DNA of 64,000 nt, taken from Cloacimonetes bacterium UBA3541 (lineage in GTDB: Bacteria > Cloacimonadota > Cloacimonadia > Cloacimonadales > Cloacimonadaceae). The DNA is taken from NCBI GenBank assembly GCA_002376725.1, contig DFOM01000059.1, forward strand, positions 106,078-170,077. Reading direction: 5' to 3'. A program made the position numbers and the translations under genes. The notes under the pieces are model-generated. The model did no database searches. It worked only from the letters and a program-made list of their open reading frames with translations, and was not told where the DNA came from. Of this stretch, positions 7,349 to 16,428 are shown piece by piece (the first letter of the stretch is position 1; every line of letters begins with the position of its first letter).

Positions 7349-9688
7349 TCATTTTATCACAGTCACCTTAATTGCCTTGACCAGCCTGCTATCTTGTTGT
7401 ATCCGGCAGAAATAGATGCCACTGGATACGGCTTTACCATTATCGTCATCCCCATTCCACCAGAAGCTATGCGAGCCCTTACTGAATGAACCGCTGCTGA
7501 TAGTCCGGACTAACTGACCCTTGAGGTTATAGATTTCCAGTTTGATTTCGGATTGCTTCTTCAAGTCCAGGCAGATTTCCGCCCTGCCCAAAAAGGGATT
7601 GGGATGAATTCTTAGGCTAAGGATTTCAGATGGCACAGGAATCACATCTTCAGTTATATTGGTTTGTCCATGCCACTCATAGGCACCCATATCAATTTGG
7701 GAACCATAGATCCGGTCATCTCCGGCCAGATCAGTCAGCGGTAGCATGTACCAATCTGGCAGGGTAAAAATGCTCCAATCGGTTGTCCCGGCGTCAATAC
7801 AGGGAGAATCTGGTCCCAGGGTATAGGGTAAATTCGCTGTATAGGCATAAAACATAGGATCCGTATCCAGATTTGTACCATACCATTCAATCAGGTTATC
7901 CGGGCTTAGATTGTAAAACGAATCCCCTGGTTCCGTTTCAGGGCCAATCAGGCTATTCAGAAAACGCAGACGTGATGGAAGGTGTTCACAATCCATCCGG
8001 AAATTATATCTTAAGTTATTGCTGATGATGCTATTGATGAAAGTTGCTCTGGCATCTGTTCCCATCGTTATTCCGGCTCCCCTGTAAGCCGTGCCGTAGT
8101 TATCACTTATGGTGGCATTGATGAAATAGTTCTCCATAGTTGTGGGTATATCAGCACAACTAATATAGATGCTCGTGCATATATCCCAATCCACTGTGTT
8201 GGTTACACAACCGGTAACTTGCAGATTGGTGATGATGTTATCATTACCCGCAAATTGTGGGTTATTGAGAGTCAATGCCATAGCTCTCCCACCTCTGACC
8301 CCGATAGGAGGATGATAAAAGTGGTGGATGCGGATGTTTTCAGCGGTCAGGTTTCCACCTCCAACATAGATTGCCAGAGTGCCCATACAATCTTCTATGG
8401 TGATATTCTTCATAATCAGGCTTTCGGGATAGGTAAAATCTATCAACCTGTAGTCTCTATTATAATCAGACGGGCGGCAATTCCGGAAGGTCAAGTTTTC
8501 CAGGGTTATACTGAACTTGTCCATATACTCATAATTAACGCTCCTGGAAATCCCTGAAATCAGATTTTCCAGGATATACACATTATCTGTGATTGCCTCA
8601 AAAGTTATGTTGCGAATTGCAATTTCCTTCTCCGAGTCCCAAATTATGCAAAACACATTGGGTGAATTGAAGATAGTTCCTTCTTCGCTTTCCCCAACTA
8701 TACTTACATAGCTGCGCAAGTTGAGAGGAAAGAGCTGATCCTGTCCATAATAGCCATTGGCGAGATGAATCGTTTGCTGATGCAAACTATCCGCCTTCAC
8801 TTTCAGCAGGGCAAGAGCTATGGTCTTCAAAGGAGTATCCGGGCTTAAGCCGCTATTGTTGTCATCACCCTCAGGGCTCACATAAAAATCTGCATACTGG
8901 GGCGTGATAACCGCTGAATTATACTCTAAAATATACGGGGCGGGGCTGTTGCTTGAAGTTGTAATCACTTTCACGAACTCCACAATGTAATCAGCAGAAT
9001 ATGGAACCGTGAATCTATCCAGATATATCTGCCATTCCATTTCTTCATTCATACCAATATAAATATCATTGTTTAGAGCGCTGTAATTCCAAAAAACGCT
9101 ACACCTATTAACCGGATCAAATATAAAAGGCTCGGAATTTCCAACAATACTAATAGCTGATGAGAAAACCGCATGGTTGTAGGCAACAACTGTTCCTGCC
9201 AGATATCCTGGGCTATAATAACTGAAGATAGCGGAACCACCTTTGGCAGTGTTATACATTATCTGGCAATTCACTATACTAAAGGAACTTTCGGAAACAA
9301 AAATTGCACCACCATATCTAAGATTATCTGTCAGGGCTATAAACCCAATTCCATTCGTCAGGTAAAGCCCTTGTATCCAAATATTTGAGTTTCCTGAAAC
9401 ATAAAAACAGCCACCCGTCTGATTTCCATTCACCACAGTATTGGCAATATAGGTGCTGTCTCCGGTGATCATTTCCAGGCTGCCAATTGTCAAGTGCCTG
9501 GATACGATCTCAATATTCTCATAATAGATTCCAGGATGAACGAGAATTGTATCCTGGTCCGCAGCAGAATTCACTGCTGCCTGAATGTGAGAATACGCTT
9601 GTGATCCATCGCTTGCCACCTGAAGAATGGCAGCAGAAACCATCAGGGGCATCAGGAGTAGGGCAAACAGGATAATTTTCATTTTCAT
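7349..9688 (-). CDS. secreted right-handed beta-helix protein with FlgD-like C-terminal sorting domain
   Basis: A 779-residue exported protein. The start MKMKIILFALLLMPLMVSA has a signal peptide and GAGGAG eight bases upstream; longer in-frame starts are not supported. The first part resembles pectinesterase/pectate-lyase-type parallel beta-helix proteins (SHIQAAVNSAADQDTILVHP); near residue 265 a second helix begins with the DUF1565-like pattern YVSPEGDDNNSGLSPDTPLK. No catalytic residues could be assigned, so binding or degradation of polysaccharide is only a guess. The last 85 residues (HPNPF..., IYNLKGQLVRT, WNGDDDNGKAVSSGIYFCRI) form an FlgD-Ig/type-A sorting domain, suggesting type-IX-like secretion. 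The gene is visibly more GC-rich than its neighbours and sits between an IS relic and gene debris, consistent with acquisition. Confidence 0.88.
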   Translation of the reverse strand: MKMKIILFALLLMPLMVSAAILQVASDGSQAYSHIQAAVNSAADQDTILVHPGIYYENIEIVSRHLTIGSLEMITGDSTYIANTVVNGNQTGGCFYVSGNSNIWIQGLYLTNGIGFIALTDNLRYGGAIFVSESSFSIVNCQIMYNTAKGGSAIFSYYSPGYLAGTVVAYNHAVFSSAISIVGNSEPFIFDPVNRCSVFWNYSALNNDIYIGMNEEMEWQIYLDRFTVPYSADYIVEFVKVITTSSNSPAPYILEYNSAVITPQYADFYVSPEGDDNNSGLSPDTPLKTIALALLKVKADSLHQQTIHLANGYYGQDQLFPLNLRSYVSIVGESEEGTIFNSPNVFCIIWDSEKEIAIRNITFEAITDNVYILENLISGISRSVNYEYMDKFSITLENLTFRNCRPSDYNRDYRLIDFTYPESLIMKNITIEDCMGTLAIYVGGGNLTAENIRIHHFYHPPIGVRGGRAMALTLNNPQFAGNDNIITNLQVTGCVTNTVDWDICTSIYISCADIPTTMENYFINATISDNYGTAYRGAGITMGTDARATFINSIISNNLRYNFRMDCEHLPSRLRFLNSLIGPETEPGDSFYNLSPDNLIEWYGTNLDTDPMFYAYTANLPYTLGPDSPCIDAGTTDWSIFTLPDWYMLPLTDLAGDDRIYGSQIDMGAYEWHGQTNITEDVIPVPSEILSLRIHPNPFLGRAEICLDLKKQSEIKLEIYNLKGQLVRTISSGSFSKGSHSFWWNGDDDNGKAVSSGIYFCRIQQDSRLVKAIKVTVIK

Positions 9689-9720
9689 AACATATTCTCC
9701 TCGCAATAATTGTGCCAATA

Positions 9721-9993
9721 TTATATAATATATAGGGATGGGAAGAGGAATTCCCCTTCCCATCCATTGGGGTTATTATTTGTATATGTTGAAGAACTTC
9801 CTCCCAGGCTTTTGAGTTTTAGTAAACACGGATTTGTGAAATCATACCAGCTACTTGTTTGAACCTGAGAAGTTAATGCATTCTTTTTTAATCCCATAAA
9901 TGCCCTCAGCTTACAATCCGCCATTAGCATTATTGTAGTACTTATTAATAAAATGGCACAAAGCGCTGTTACTTTAACTATTGTCTTAGAAAT
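9721..9993 (-). CDS. small exported-protein-like ORF, start codon uncertain (ATT?)
   Basis: The frame encodes about 90 residues: a signal-peptide-like beginning (ISKTIVKVTALCAILLIST), then MLMADCKLRAF and a polar tail ending FLFPSLYII. A strong Shine-Dalgarno GGAGG sits four bases before an ATT codon exactly where the signal peptide starts; there is no ATG, GTG or TTG at that point. The first ATG is 21 codons further in and would destroy the signal peptide. Either ATT is used, as in infC genes, or the ATG has mutated and this is a fresh pseudogene. It lies 32 bases upstream of the beta-helix gene on the same strand. No family is recognised. Confidence 0.35.
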   Translation of the reverse strand: MSKTIVKVTALCAILLISTTIMLMADCKLRAFMGLKKNALTSQVQTSSWYDFTNPCLLKLKSLGGSSSTYTNNNPNGWEGEFLFPSLYII

Positions 9994-10354
9994 TTTTCCT
10001 CCAGCCTATTTTGGGCTTTTTTTCTTGGGCATATAACTATTTATTAGTATTTTATTTTTCCCCGCATTCTCAAGGTAAGTCAGAATCTAAACAGATAATG
10101 AAGATACGGGCTGATTCATTCTTCAATGCTATGGTGGATGTTCGCTTGCATCGGACTATACCGCAGTTAAGCAGAGCACAGCCATCATTAGATTGAAAAG
10201 TATAACTTTTACTATCCTGATCTCCAAAGTATCATAGATTTTTTTCTTATCTATAAATACATAACTAATTGTTTCCCTTGAGTCCCAAATGTTGGTATAA
10301 ATTCCAACTCATTGTTTCTCAGGTTGTTTGAGAGCATCTGATATCCCTCGTTAC
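9994..10354. other. 361-base stretch without a supported gene
   Basis: It lies between the small exported ORF and the truncated rlmN. No radical-SAM coding sequence is present in any frame, so the missing rlmN part is not hidden here by a frameshift. A section near 10080-10180 is less AT-rich than its flanks but matches nothing I recognise. A weak four-pair hairpin before a T-run (10003-10023, plus strand) is too short to call a terminator. Confidence 0.4.
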
Positions 10355-10606
10355 TCACAATCTATGTAAAGCCAAACGCCCAATTGCATTATTTTCGTCT
10401 CTTGAATCCAAGTCAAGTTCTTTTTCATCAAATGCTTGCTCTAAATAGCTTTGCAAATTAGCGGGAAGATCCGTTATCTGATAAGGGTCAAAGACCTTTT
10501 TTTCATAAATCCATTTTAGCAATTGACGAGAATGATAAACAGGAAAATCGGAAGCTAAAAAGTTGTGCAATTGCTCAGGTTGAACACCATAAATGCTATT
10601 TAACAT
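10355..10606 (-). pseudogene. rlmN: truncated rlmN (N-terminal domain only)
   Basis: The 83-codon frame matches the accessory N-terminal domain of the dual-specificity 23S rRNA/tRNA adenine-C2 methyltransferase RlmN: SRQLLKWIYEKKV, then the helix ITDLPANLQSYLEQAF. Full RlmN is about 340-390 residues with a radical-SAM CxxxCxxC core. Here the reading breaks off after DENNAI into GRLALHRL and a stop, and no SAM domain follows. The start overlaps the end of ricT by seven bases, the position expected for an intact operon member, so this looks like a real gene whose 3' four-fifths were deleted. Whether a full copy exists elsewhere cannot be seen. Confidence 0.75.
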
Positions 10607-11469
10607 ATTTCCAGATCTGGAGGAGAGAGAATTTTCAAAGTGAGGAAAGTGTCTAAATCTATTTCAGTGATTTTTTCATTATCATCAGAAAGAAGAATTT
10701 TTTTGTTTATAGGGTCCGTTTTAAGGACAATCATTTTAACACTCTGATATTCTACACAGGTGCCAGTTATAGGAAGAATTTTGCCCTCTTCCACATAGAA
10801 ATCCTCTTCATAACTTAAACAGCAGAGCAATCTTCCGCAAGGTCCTGATATTTTTGCAAGATTTCCGGTCAGATTTTGGTCTCTTGCCATCTTAATCGTC
10901 ACTTGATTAAAATGTTTGAGGAAATTTCCACAACAATAAGGAAGTCCACACATACCAAATCCACCTAATCTACGAGCCTCATCTCTTCCCGTGGTTTGAT
11001 GTAGTTCTATTCTGGTTCTAAAGACATTAGCCAGTTCACGCACAAAGATCCTGAAATCAATTCTTCCTTCGGCGGTAAAGAAGAAGGTAATTTTGTTTCC
11101 GTCAAATTGAAAGACCGTATCAATTAACTTCATTTCAAAGGAATATCGTTTGAGGATTTCGCCAAAGATTTGAGCAGCTTTTTCTTCTTCTTCGTATAGA
11201 TGACGCAATTTCTCAAAATCTTCTTCAGTGGCTTTTCTCTTTATCTTTAATGGGTTAGAAGTTTGAGGTATTTGCTCCAATACTTCTTCATCGCTGACAC
11301 TTAGATGAATAATTTGTGCTATATCCTCACCTCTATCCACTTCAACAATAATCAAATCATCTGGTTTTAGGAGAAGATGTGAATGATTTTGATAATAACC
11401 AAGGCGTCCGGTGCGAAATATTACTTCCAGATATTCTGGACTCATTGCTTCATCTAAGGGTTCAACCAT
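10600..11469 (-). CDS. ricT: PSP1 domain protein, RicT/YaaT-like
   Basis: A 289-residue protein with the PSP1 domain and its cysteine signature: GGFGMCGLPYCCGNFL followed by ISGPCGRLLCCLSYE. In Bacillus RicT forms a complex with RicA and RicF that carries Fe-S clusters and affects RNase Y-dependent RNA processing; the role in this lineage is inferred. The start ATG-GTT-GAA lies just behind the stop of the preceding gene; an upstream in-frame start would overlap that gene by 53 bases. A basic patch RKATEEDFEKL and the N-terminal EVIFRTGRLGYY match the family. It is followed by the rlmN fragment. Confidence 0.88.
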   Translation of the reverse strand: MVEPLDEAMSPEYLEVIFRTGRLGYYQNHSHLLLKPDDLIIVEVDRGEDIAQIIHLSVSDEEVLEQIPQTSNPLKIKRKATEEDFEKLRHLYEEEEKAAQIFGEILKRYSFEMKLIDTVFQFDGNKITFFFTAEGRIDFRIFVRELANVFRTRIELHQTTGRDEARRLGGFGMCGLPYCCGNFLKHFNQVTIKMARDQNLTGNLAKISGPCGRLLCCLSYEEDFYVEEGKILPITGTCVEYQSVKMIVLKTDPINKKILLSDDNEKITEIDLDTFLTLKILSPPDLEIC

Positions 11470-11470
11470 T

Positions 11471-12667
11471 TTATCTACCCCATAGCTTTTTATAAAGTAT
11501 AATTTCATCTTGAGTAAGCTCAAGACCGCGTCGTTTTTTAACTAGATTAGCCGTTTCGCAAAAAGCTTCAAACCGATATTTGGTAAGTTGAGAAGCTTTT
11601 CCCCAGGAAAAATCTGGTATAAAATCTGCTATCAAATCTGAACTCCATAGATTGCAACCAAAACCAATCACACATCCAGTATTAACACTTGTATTGATAC
11701 CCAACTTTACATAATCGGCAATCATAGCACCCAAAAACATAGAGCCAGAATCTATTTTCTCGCCAGAGGCATAAGAATAGAATTTAACATTTTTATAGGT
11801 ATTCTTTAAGTCGCTATTAGAAGAACCAGCCCCGATATTTACCCATTCACCTATAAAACTATGTCCCAAAAAGCCGTCATGTTGCTTGTTTGAATAAGCT
11901 TGTATAATACTACCTTCAACCTCACCTCCAACTTTACAGACAGGTCCCAGGGAAGTCCCCTCATAAATCTTTGCCCCCACCTTGATTAAAGATTTTTTCC
12001 CAATATAAACAGGACCACAAATAACAGAATTAGAGAGAACAGTTGCCCCTTCATCTATAATTATCGGACCTTCTGAAGCATCAAGGACACAACCTGGCTT
12101 CAAGACCACATTCTCGCCTATCCAGATATAGTAAGGATTAAGAACGGTTACACCAGGTTCGGTTTCAAAGTAATTATCCTGGTCATAGAAGAATTGGTTG
12201 AAATCAAATCGTATCAATCTTTCATTATCGTGGATGAGGTCACTGAGGCTTTGGTAGAGAGATAAATCGGAAGAAATAAGTTCCATCCCATAAGATTTCA
12301 ATTCAAAAACTGTTGGCAAATCAGATAATGTTTTAGGAGCATAGAAAGCAATAATATCTTCTCCTAGAAGAAGACATTGATTCGGTTTCAAATTACTAAT
12401 TGCGCTGATAGATTCAGAGGTAGGTTTTAGACGCGAGTTTACCAAAAGAGTACCTTCGGGAGCAGGTTCATTAATTTTCCAATCTGGATGTCGTGTTTTA
12501 TAAAGGTCTAGCAAAAGAGGGTCAATCCAGAAAGCAGTATCCTCTTCGGTTAAGAGTTCTTCCAATCTCTGTCTCAATTTTAAGATACCACATCGTAAAT
12601 CGCCCACACAACGATTGAGAGTCAGTGGATAGAATAAGTTTTGCTTTTTATCGTCAAATATGATCAT
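11471..12667 (-). CDS. alternative GlmU-type sugar nucleotidyltransferase (Bacteroidetes type)
   Basis: The 398-residue protein begins MIIFDDKKQNLFYPLTLNR and continues CVGDLRCGILKLRQRL, the start of the family that replaces GlmU in Bacteroidetes (TIGR03991 in family terms). The C-terminal half is a left-handed beta-helix of hexapeptide repeats (IWIGENVVLKPGCVLD, VYIGKKSLIKVG) typical of acetyltransferases, with GHSFIGEWVNIGAGSSNSDL. Likely role: glucosamine-1-phosphate acetylation and UDP-GlcNAc formation for peptidoglycan and LPS, in the cytoplasm. A location directly behind a penicillin-binding protein fits cell-wall synthesis. The N-terminal nucleotidyltransferase part is divergent, so the exact sugar is an inference. 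Confidence 0.82.
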   Translation of the reverse strand: MIIFDDKKQNLFYPLTLNRCVGDLRCGILKLRQRLEELLTEEDTAFWIDPLLLDLYKTRHPDWKINEPAPEGTLLVNSRLKPTSESISAISNLKPNQCLLLGEDIIAFYAPKTLSDLPTVFELKSYGMELISSDLSLYQSLSDLIHDNERLIRFDFNQFFYDQDNYFETEPGVTVLNPYYIWIGENVVLKPGCVLDASEGPIIIDEGATVLSNSVICGPVYIGKKSLIKVGAKIYEGTSLGPVCKVGGEVEGSIIQAYSNKQHDGFLGHSFIGEWVNIGAGSSNSDLKNTYKNVKFYSYASGEKIDSGSMFLGAMIADYVKLGINTSVNTGCVIGFGCNLWSSDLIADFIPDFSWGKASQLTKYRFEAFCETANLVKKRRGLELTQDEIILYKKLWGR

Positions 12668-12690
12668 TTTATTCTCGGTATTATTATTTG

Positions 12691-14751
12691 TTAAAATTCT
12701 TGTTCCAATTCTTCTTTGAAAGAAGGACCAGATGGAGCTCTACCGTATCGTAAAGAATCTGGAGCTTTATTAGGTATATTATCTTCAATAAATACTTCAG
12801 GGATTCCATCGTTATTAACCACTAATCCAGTATAAGGATTTATATTGAGTTGAACTATACCTGGTGGAACAGTAAAGGAATATCGTGGATCGTTTGCTTT
12901 TGGAGTGCGCCCTTTATTATCAATTTTTATAGCTTTGGTCATTATCGGTCCCCAAATTCTTACAGCTTGAGCAGAACCAGTTTTTATCTTATTGTTATCA
13001 AATCCCATCCAGATACCGAGAGTATAAGCTTTATTGAAACCTATAAACCAGGAATCATTATTAGTATCAGTTGTTCCTGTTTTACCTGCATTTTCCCAGC
13101 TATAGCCATTACGTGAAGCAGCACCAGTTCCTGAAGAAGCCACAGTTTGAAGCATACTGGTCATTAAATAGGCAACCTGAGGAGAACATACAGAGTATTT
13201 TTGCACTGATGTTCGTTCTAGTACATTTCCTTTTATGTCCTCCACCTTTGTTATAAAGATAGGTTTAACTCTCATACCCTGATTTGGGAAAGCAGTGTAA
13301 GCAGCAATCAGGTTAATGGGCACAACTTCATATGCACCCAAGGATGCTGTCATATCTTGAGCATAGATATTTAATCCAAAGCGTCTAAATGCTTCATTAA
13401 GGGTGCTCAATCCGAGGTTCTGAGCACATCGCACTGCCCAGGCATTATAGGACCACTGCAAAGCAACTCGCATGCGAGTAGGTCCATGATATTTATTATC
13501 AGCATTAGCTGGAGTCCAATTCCCTATAGTGATTGGTGCATCATCTAAAATCGTGGCTGGAGTATAACCTCTCTCTATAGCAAGAGTGTAATAAGTAGGT
13601 TTAATAGAAGAACCAGGTTGTCGTCTTGCTTGAGTCATTCTATTGAACTTACTATGTTCAAAATTTCTCCCTCCAATTAAAGTTCGGACATAACCCGTCT
13701 TATTTTCCATTAAAACCAAGCCACCCTGGATATATTTAGTATCAATGTCCTGGGCATCTTTAGGCACATAGGAATACTTATACCGAAATCCTCCACTATT
13801 CTCTACATTTCTAAGATAAGCGTTAAGAATAGAATCTGCTGCGGAAGATAGGTCTGCATCCAGAGTTGTATAAATTCTTAATCCGCCATCAAACAAACGG
13901 TCGGTCCCATATTTATTTTCTAGGTAGATGCGTATATATTCAATAAAATAGTCGGAAGCAAAACGAGCATAAACTCCACCCGATTGAGGATTAATAGGCG
14001 TAGAAATTGCCTCCAGATATTCTTCTTTTGTAATCTTTTTAGTTTTATACATTCTTTCCAGCACCAGGTCTCGTCTCTCTTTTGCCCTATCGGGATGCTT
14101 AAATGGGTCATAATAATTAGGTCTCTGAATCATACCAACTAGCAGAGCTGCTTCGGGTAGATTTAAATCTCGTGCATGTTTATTGAAATAGTAAAGAGAA
14201 GCTGTTTCTATACCGTGATTTTGTGAACCCCAGAAGATTTTATTGAGATAGATTTCCAGGATTTCATCTTTACTGAATGTAGCTTCAATTTTGAATGCCA
14301 AAACTATCTCTTGTAATTTCCGGGAAAGCTTTTTATCCAGAGTCAGAAACATATTTCGGGCAAGTTGTTGTGTGATAGTACTGGCACCCTGGGAAAACTC
14401 TCCCAATTTCAAATCAGTAATCAAGGCTTTAACCATTCTTATGGGATCGACTCCGAAATGGTAATAGAATCGTTTATCTTCCGTAACCAGAAGAGCATCT
14501 ATCAGATGTGGCGGTAATTCCTTCAAAGATACCAATTTCCGTCGTTCATAGGCAAAAAGATAGACCATTTTCCCATGGCAATCATACACCTCACTTCCAG
14601 TGCGAAGAGTGTAATTCTTTAGCTCACTTGTGGGTGGTAAATCATCATGATAATACCACAGGATACCACAAAATATGCCCACGCATATGCAGAAGATTAT
14701 TCCGATTACTTTGAGAACAGAGTTCCATCTTTGTTTATTTATCTCATTCAT
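12691..14751 (-). CDS. class A penicillin-binding protein (PBP1A-type)
   Basis: Bifunctional peptidoglycan synthase of 686 residues, anchored by one N-terminal membrane helix (about 14-33). The GT51 glycosyltransferase has its catalytic Glu in TEDKRFYYHFG (E91) and the QGASTITQQLARN motif. The transpeptidase domain has SxxK in PGSSIKPT, SYN in WSYNAW and KTGTT. The length is slightly shorter than E. coli PBP1A, with no OB-type insertion apparent. It overlaps the upstream Gx-type transporter gene by eight bases and precedes the alternative glmU by 23 bases, so it belongs to a long envelope-oriented operon. Confidence 0.95.
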   Translation of the reverse strand: MNEINKQRWNSVLKVIGIIFCICVGIFCGILWYYHDDLPPTSELKNYTLRTGSEVYDCHGKMVYLFAYERRKLVSLKELPPHLIDALLVTEDKRFYYHFGVDPIRMVKALITDLKLGEFSQGASTITQQLARNMFLTLDKKLSRKLQEIVLAFKIEATFSKDEILEIYLNKIFWGSQNHGIETASLYYFNKHARDLNLPEAALLVGMIQRPNYYDPFKHPDRAKERRDLVLERMYKTKKITKEEYLEAISTPINPQSGGVYARFASDYFIEYIRIYLENKYGTDRLFDGGLRIYTTLDADLSSAADSILNAYLRNVENSGGFRYKYSYVPKDAQDIDTKYIQGGLVLMENKTGYVRTLIGGRNFEHSKFNRMTQARRQPGSSIKPTYYTLAIERGYTPATILDDAPITIGNWTPANADNKYHGPTRMRVALQWSYNAWAVRCAQNLGLSTLNEAFRRFGLNIYAQDMTASLGAYEVVPINLIAAYTAFPNQGMRVKPIFITKVEDIKGNVLERTSVQKYSVCSPQVAYLMTSMLQTVASSGTGAASRNGYSWENAGKTGTTDTNNDSWFIGFNKAYTLGIWMGFDNNKIKTGSAQAVRIWGPIMTKAIKIDNKGRTPKANDPRYSFTVPPGIVQLNINPYTGLVVNNDGIPEVFIEDNIPNKAPDSLRYGRAPSGPSFKEELEQEF

Positions 14752-15274
14752 TACTATCCGTCTTAATTATATTAAATCTAGCTTCGGCAATAATTAAAAA
14801 CCACGCTGTTATTATACCTGTAATCAAACCTAAAAATAATAATAATGGTGTCAATACAAAAACTCTTGTACCAGGAAGCACTATAGTTTGCACCAAGATA
14901 AGTTGCATAATATTATGTGCAATAGCTCCACAGATACTTACTCCTATCTCGGTAAAACCAAGATTAGAAATACAAGCCAGCCACATTGCCAATATAGCAA
15001 ATAAACCACCACCTAAAGATAATAGAGTGGCAGGAGTCATAAGAGTAAAGGTAACTGCACCGCTAACTATAGATTTAGTGACATTAACAAGAACAGCTTG
15101 TAGAGGTCTTCCCTGCAAGATTAAATACATCACAATGATATTAGACAATCCGAGTCGAAGAAAAGGAAGAGGTAAAAGACGCATAATCAAGCTTTCAAAA
15201 ATATGTATAGTGCAAGCCGTAGCAGTTAGAAATGCTAAATTTACGGGAGAAGACAGGGTTAAATTTCTCTTCAC
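14744..15274 (-). CDS. Gx transporter family membrane protein
   Basis: A hydrophobic 176-residue protein with about five membrane helices. Conserved LPLPFLRLGLSNIIVMYLIL and the middle segment SLGGGLFAILAMWL match the Gx transporter family (formerly heptaprenyl diphosphate synthase component I). The family resembles ECF-type substrate-binding membrane proteins; its substrate is unknown. In many genomes it sits with FMN-binding or isoprenoid genes; here it lies between an ABC ATPase and a PBP. The start follows the ATPase stop by one base. Function beyond the family name is not inferable. Confidence 0.8.
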   Translation of the reverse strand: MKRNLTLSSPVNLAFLTATACTIHIFESLIMRLLPLPFLRLGLSNIIVMYLILQGRPLQAVLVNVTKSIVSGAVTFTLMTPATLLSLGGGLFAILAMWLACISNLGFTEIGVSICGAIAHNIMQLILVQTIVLPGTRVFVLTPLLLFLGLITGIITAWFLIIAEARFNIIKTDSNE

Positions 15275-15275
15275 T

Positions 15276-16019
15276 TTAGGACTTATTATTCTTATTTGAA
15301 TTCAGGTTTAAGAATTTCTGAATGATAGGGTCCTGACTTGCATATAACCCTTCCAAATCGCCATAGTATAGTTGCCTACCCTGTTCCAGAAATAATATCA
15401 GATCCCCTAATTGATAAATATTGCTGATATCATGAGTTATAGTGATTGCCGTAACTTGTCCTTTACGAATTATCTGAGTTATATAATAAAGGATTTCAGA
15501 AGCAGTGATAGGATCCAATCCTGATATAGGTTCATCAAAGATAATATAACGCGGTTCATATGCCAAAGCACGAGCAATACCAACTCTTTTTAACATACCC
15601 CCACTCAGTTCAGAGGGATATTTGTTTTCCGCAAATTCTAACCCAACCACAGCCAAGCTTTGCTTTACTTTTTCCCTTATAGCCGACAAATCCATTTCTC
15701 CTCGTTCATATAGAGAAAGAGCAACATTTTGAGAGACGGTAAAAGAATCTAACAATGCTGCATTTTGGAAAACCATAGCAAAACTATGCTTCAATCTGGA
15801 ATTATGGAAGTCTTTATCCCGGTAAACATCTACTCCATCAACAATAACCGAGCCTTTATCGGGTGGGAAAAATCCCATTAATGTCTTTATTAATACTGTT
15901 TTCCCCGCTCCACTTCTTCCTAAAATAATCATATTATTACCATCTTCCAGAACGAAATTTATGTTCTGTAGAACAGGCTGTCCATTTAAGCTAAGATATA
16001 GGTTTTTTACTTCTATCAT
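15276..16019 (-). CDS. ABC transporter ATP-binding protein, MlaF-like
   Basis: 247 residues forming one ABC domain: Walker A GRSGAGKT (about 34-41), Q-loop VFQNAALLDSFTV, signature LSGGM, Walker B YIIFDEPISGLDP and H-loop ITHD. The NAALLDSFTVSQNVALSL segment and LSGGMLKRVGIARAL are typical of MlaF, the ATPase of phospholipid-transporting MCE systems. No MlaE permease or MCE-domain (MlaD) gene lies beside it. The adjacent Gx-family membrane protein is not a known partner. Partner permease unknown; the assignment as an orphan MlaF is from sequence flavour. It overlaps the vanZ-like gene by 29 bases. Confidence 0.82.
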   Translation of the reverse strand: MIEVKNLYLSLNGQPVLQNINFVLEDGNNMIILGRSGAGKTVLIKTLMGFFPPDKGSVIVDGVDVYRDKDFHNSRLKHSFAMVFQNAALLDSFTVSQNVALSLYERGEMDLSAIREKVKQSLAVVGLEFAENKYPSELSGGMLKRVGIARALAYEPRYIIFDEPISGLDPITASEILYYITQIIRKGQVTAITITHDISNIYQLGDLILFLEQGRQLYYGDLEGLYASQDPIIQKFLNLNSNKNNKS

Positions 16020-16383
16020 AAAGCATCCAGAAAAATATCAATCCTACTGCTAAACCAGAAGCATTAGCCAGATAATCCTCAATACAAACTGATCTTCCTG
16101 GTATAAAGCGCTGATGATACTCATCCAATCCAGCAATAATAAACAGTGCTAGATAAATCCACCAGATATTCTTCTTTCTTAAGTTCCTTTCTCTAAAACT
16201 TGAGTTAACTAACAATGCAAGTAAGAAATATTCGGTAAAATGAGCTATTTTATCAATATTAAAGATTTTCTGTGAAGGTAATTTCTGCGAAGGTATGGAA
16301 GATACAATCCAGATAAGAACTAACCATCCGACTGGTGCCCATAATTTTACATCTGATTTCAGCTTTGAATTATGCTTACTCAT
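15991..16383 (-). CDS. VanZ-like membrane protein
   Basis: 130 residues with three to four hydrophobic segments. It matches the small VanZ-like family: IVSSIPSQKLP after the first helix, DKIAHFTEYFLLALL in the second, and LDEYHQRFIPGRSVCIEDYLANASG before the last. Family members are inner-membrane proteins of poorly defined role; the glycopeptide-resistance link of the namesake does not transfer to short homologues. Its end overlaps the mlaF-like start, showing co-translation. Confidence 0.8.
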   Translation of the reverse strand: MSKHNSKLKSDVKLWAPVGWLVLIWIVSSIPSQKLPSQKIFNIDKIAHFTEYFLLALLVNSSFRERNLRKKNIWWIYLALFIIAGLDEYHQRFIPGRSVCIEDYLANASGLAVGLIFFWMLYDRSKKPIS

Positions 16384-16428
16384 ATAGTTTCAAATATTGG
16401 GGTAGTCCAGACATTATTCTCACCAGGT

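Noticed and set aside
10003..10023. AGCC/GGCT hairpin before a T-run as plus-strand terminator
   Set aside because: Only four pairs, and no plus-strand gene precedes it.
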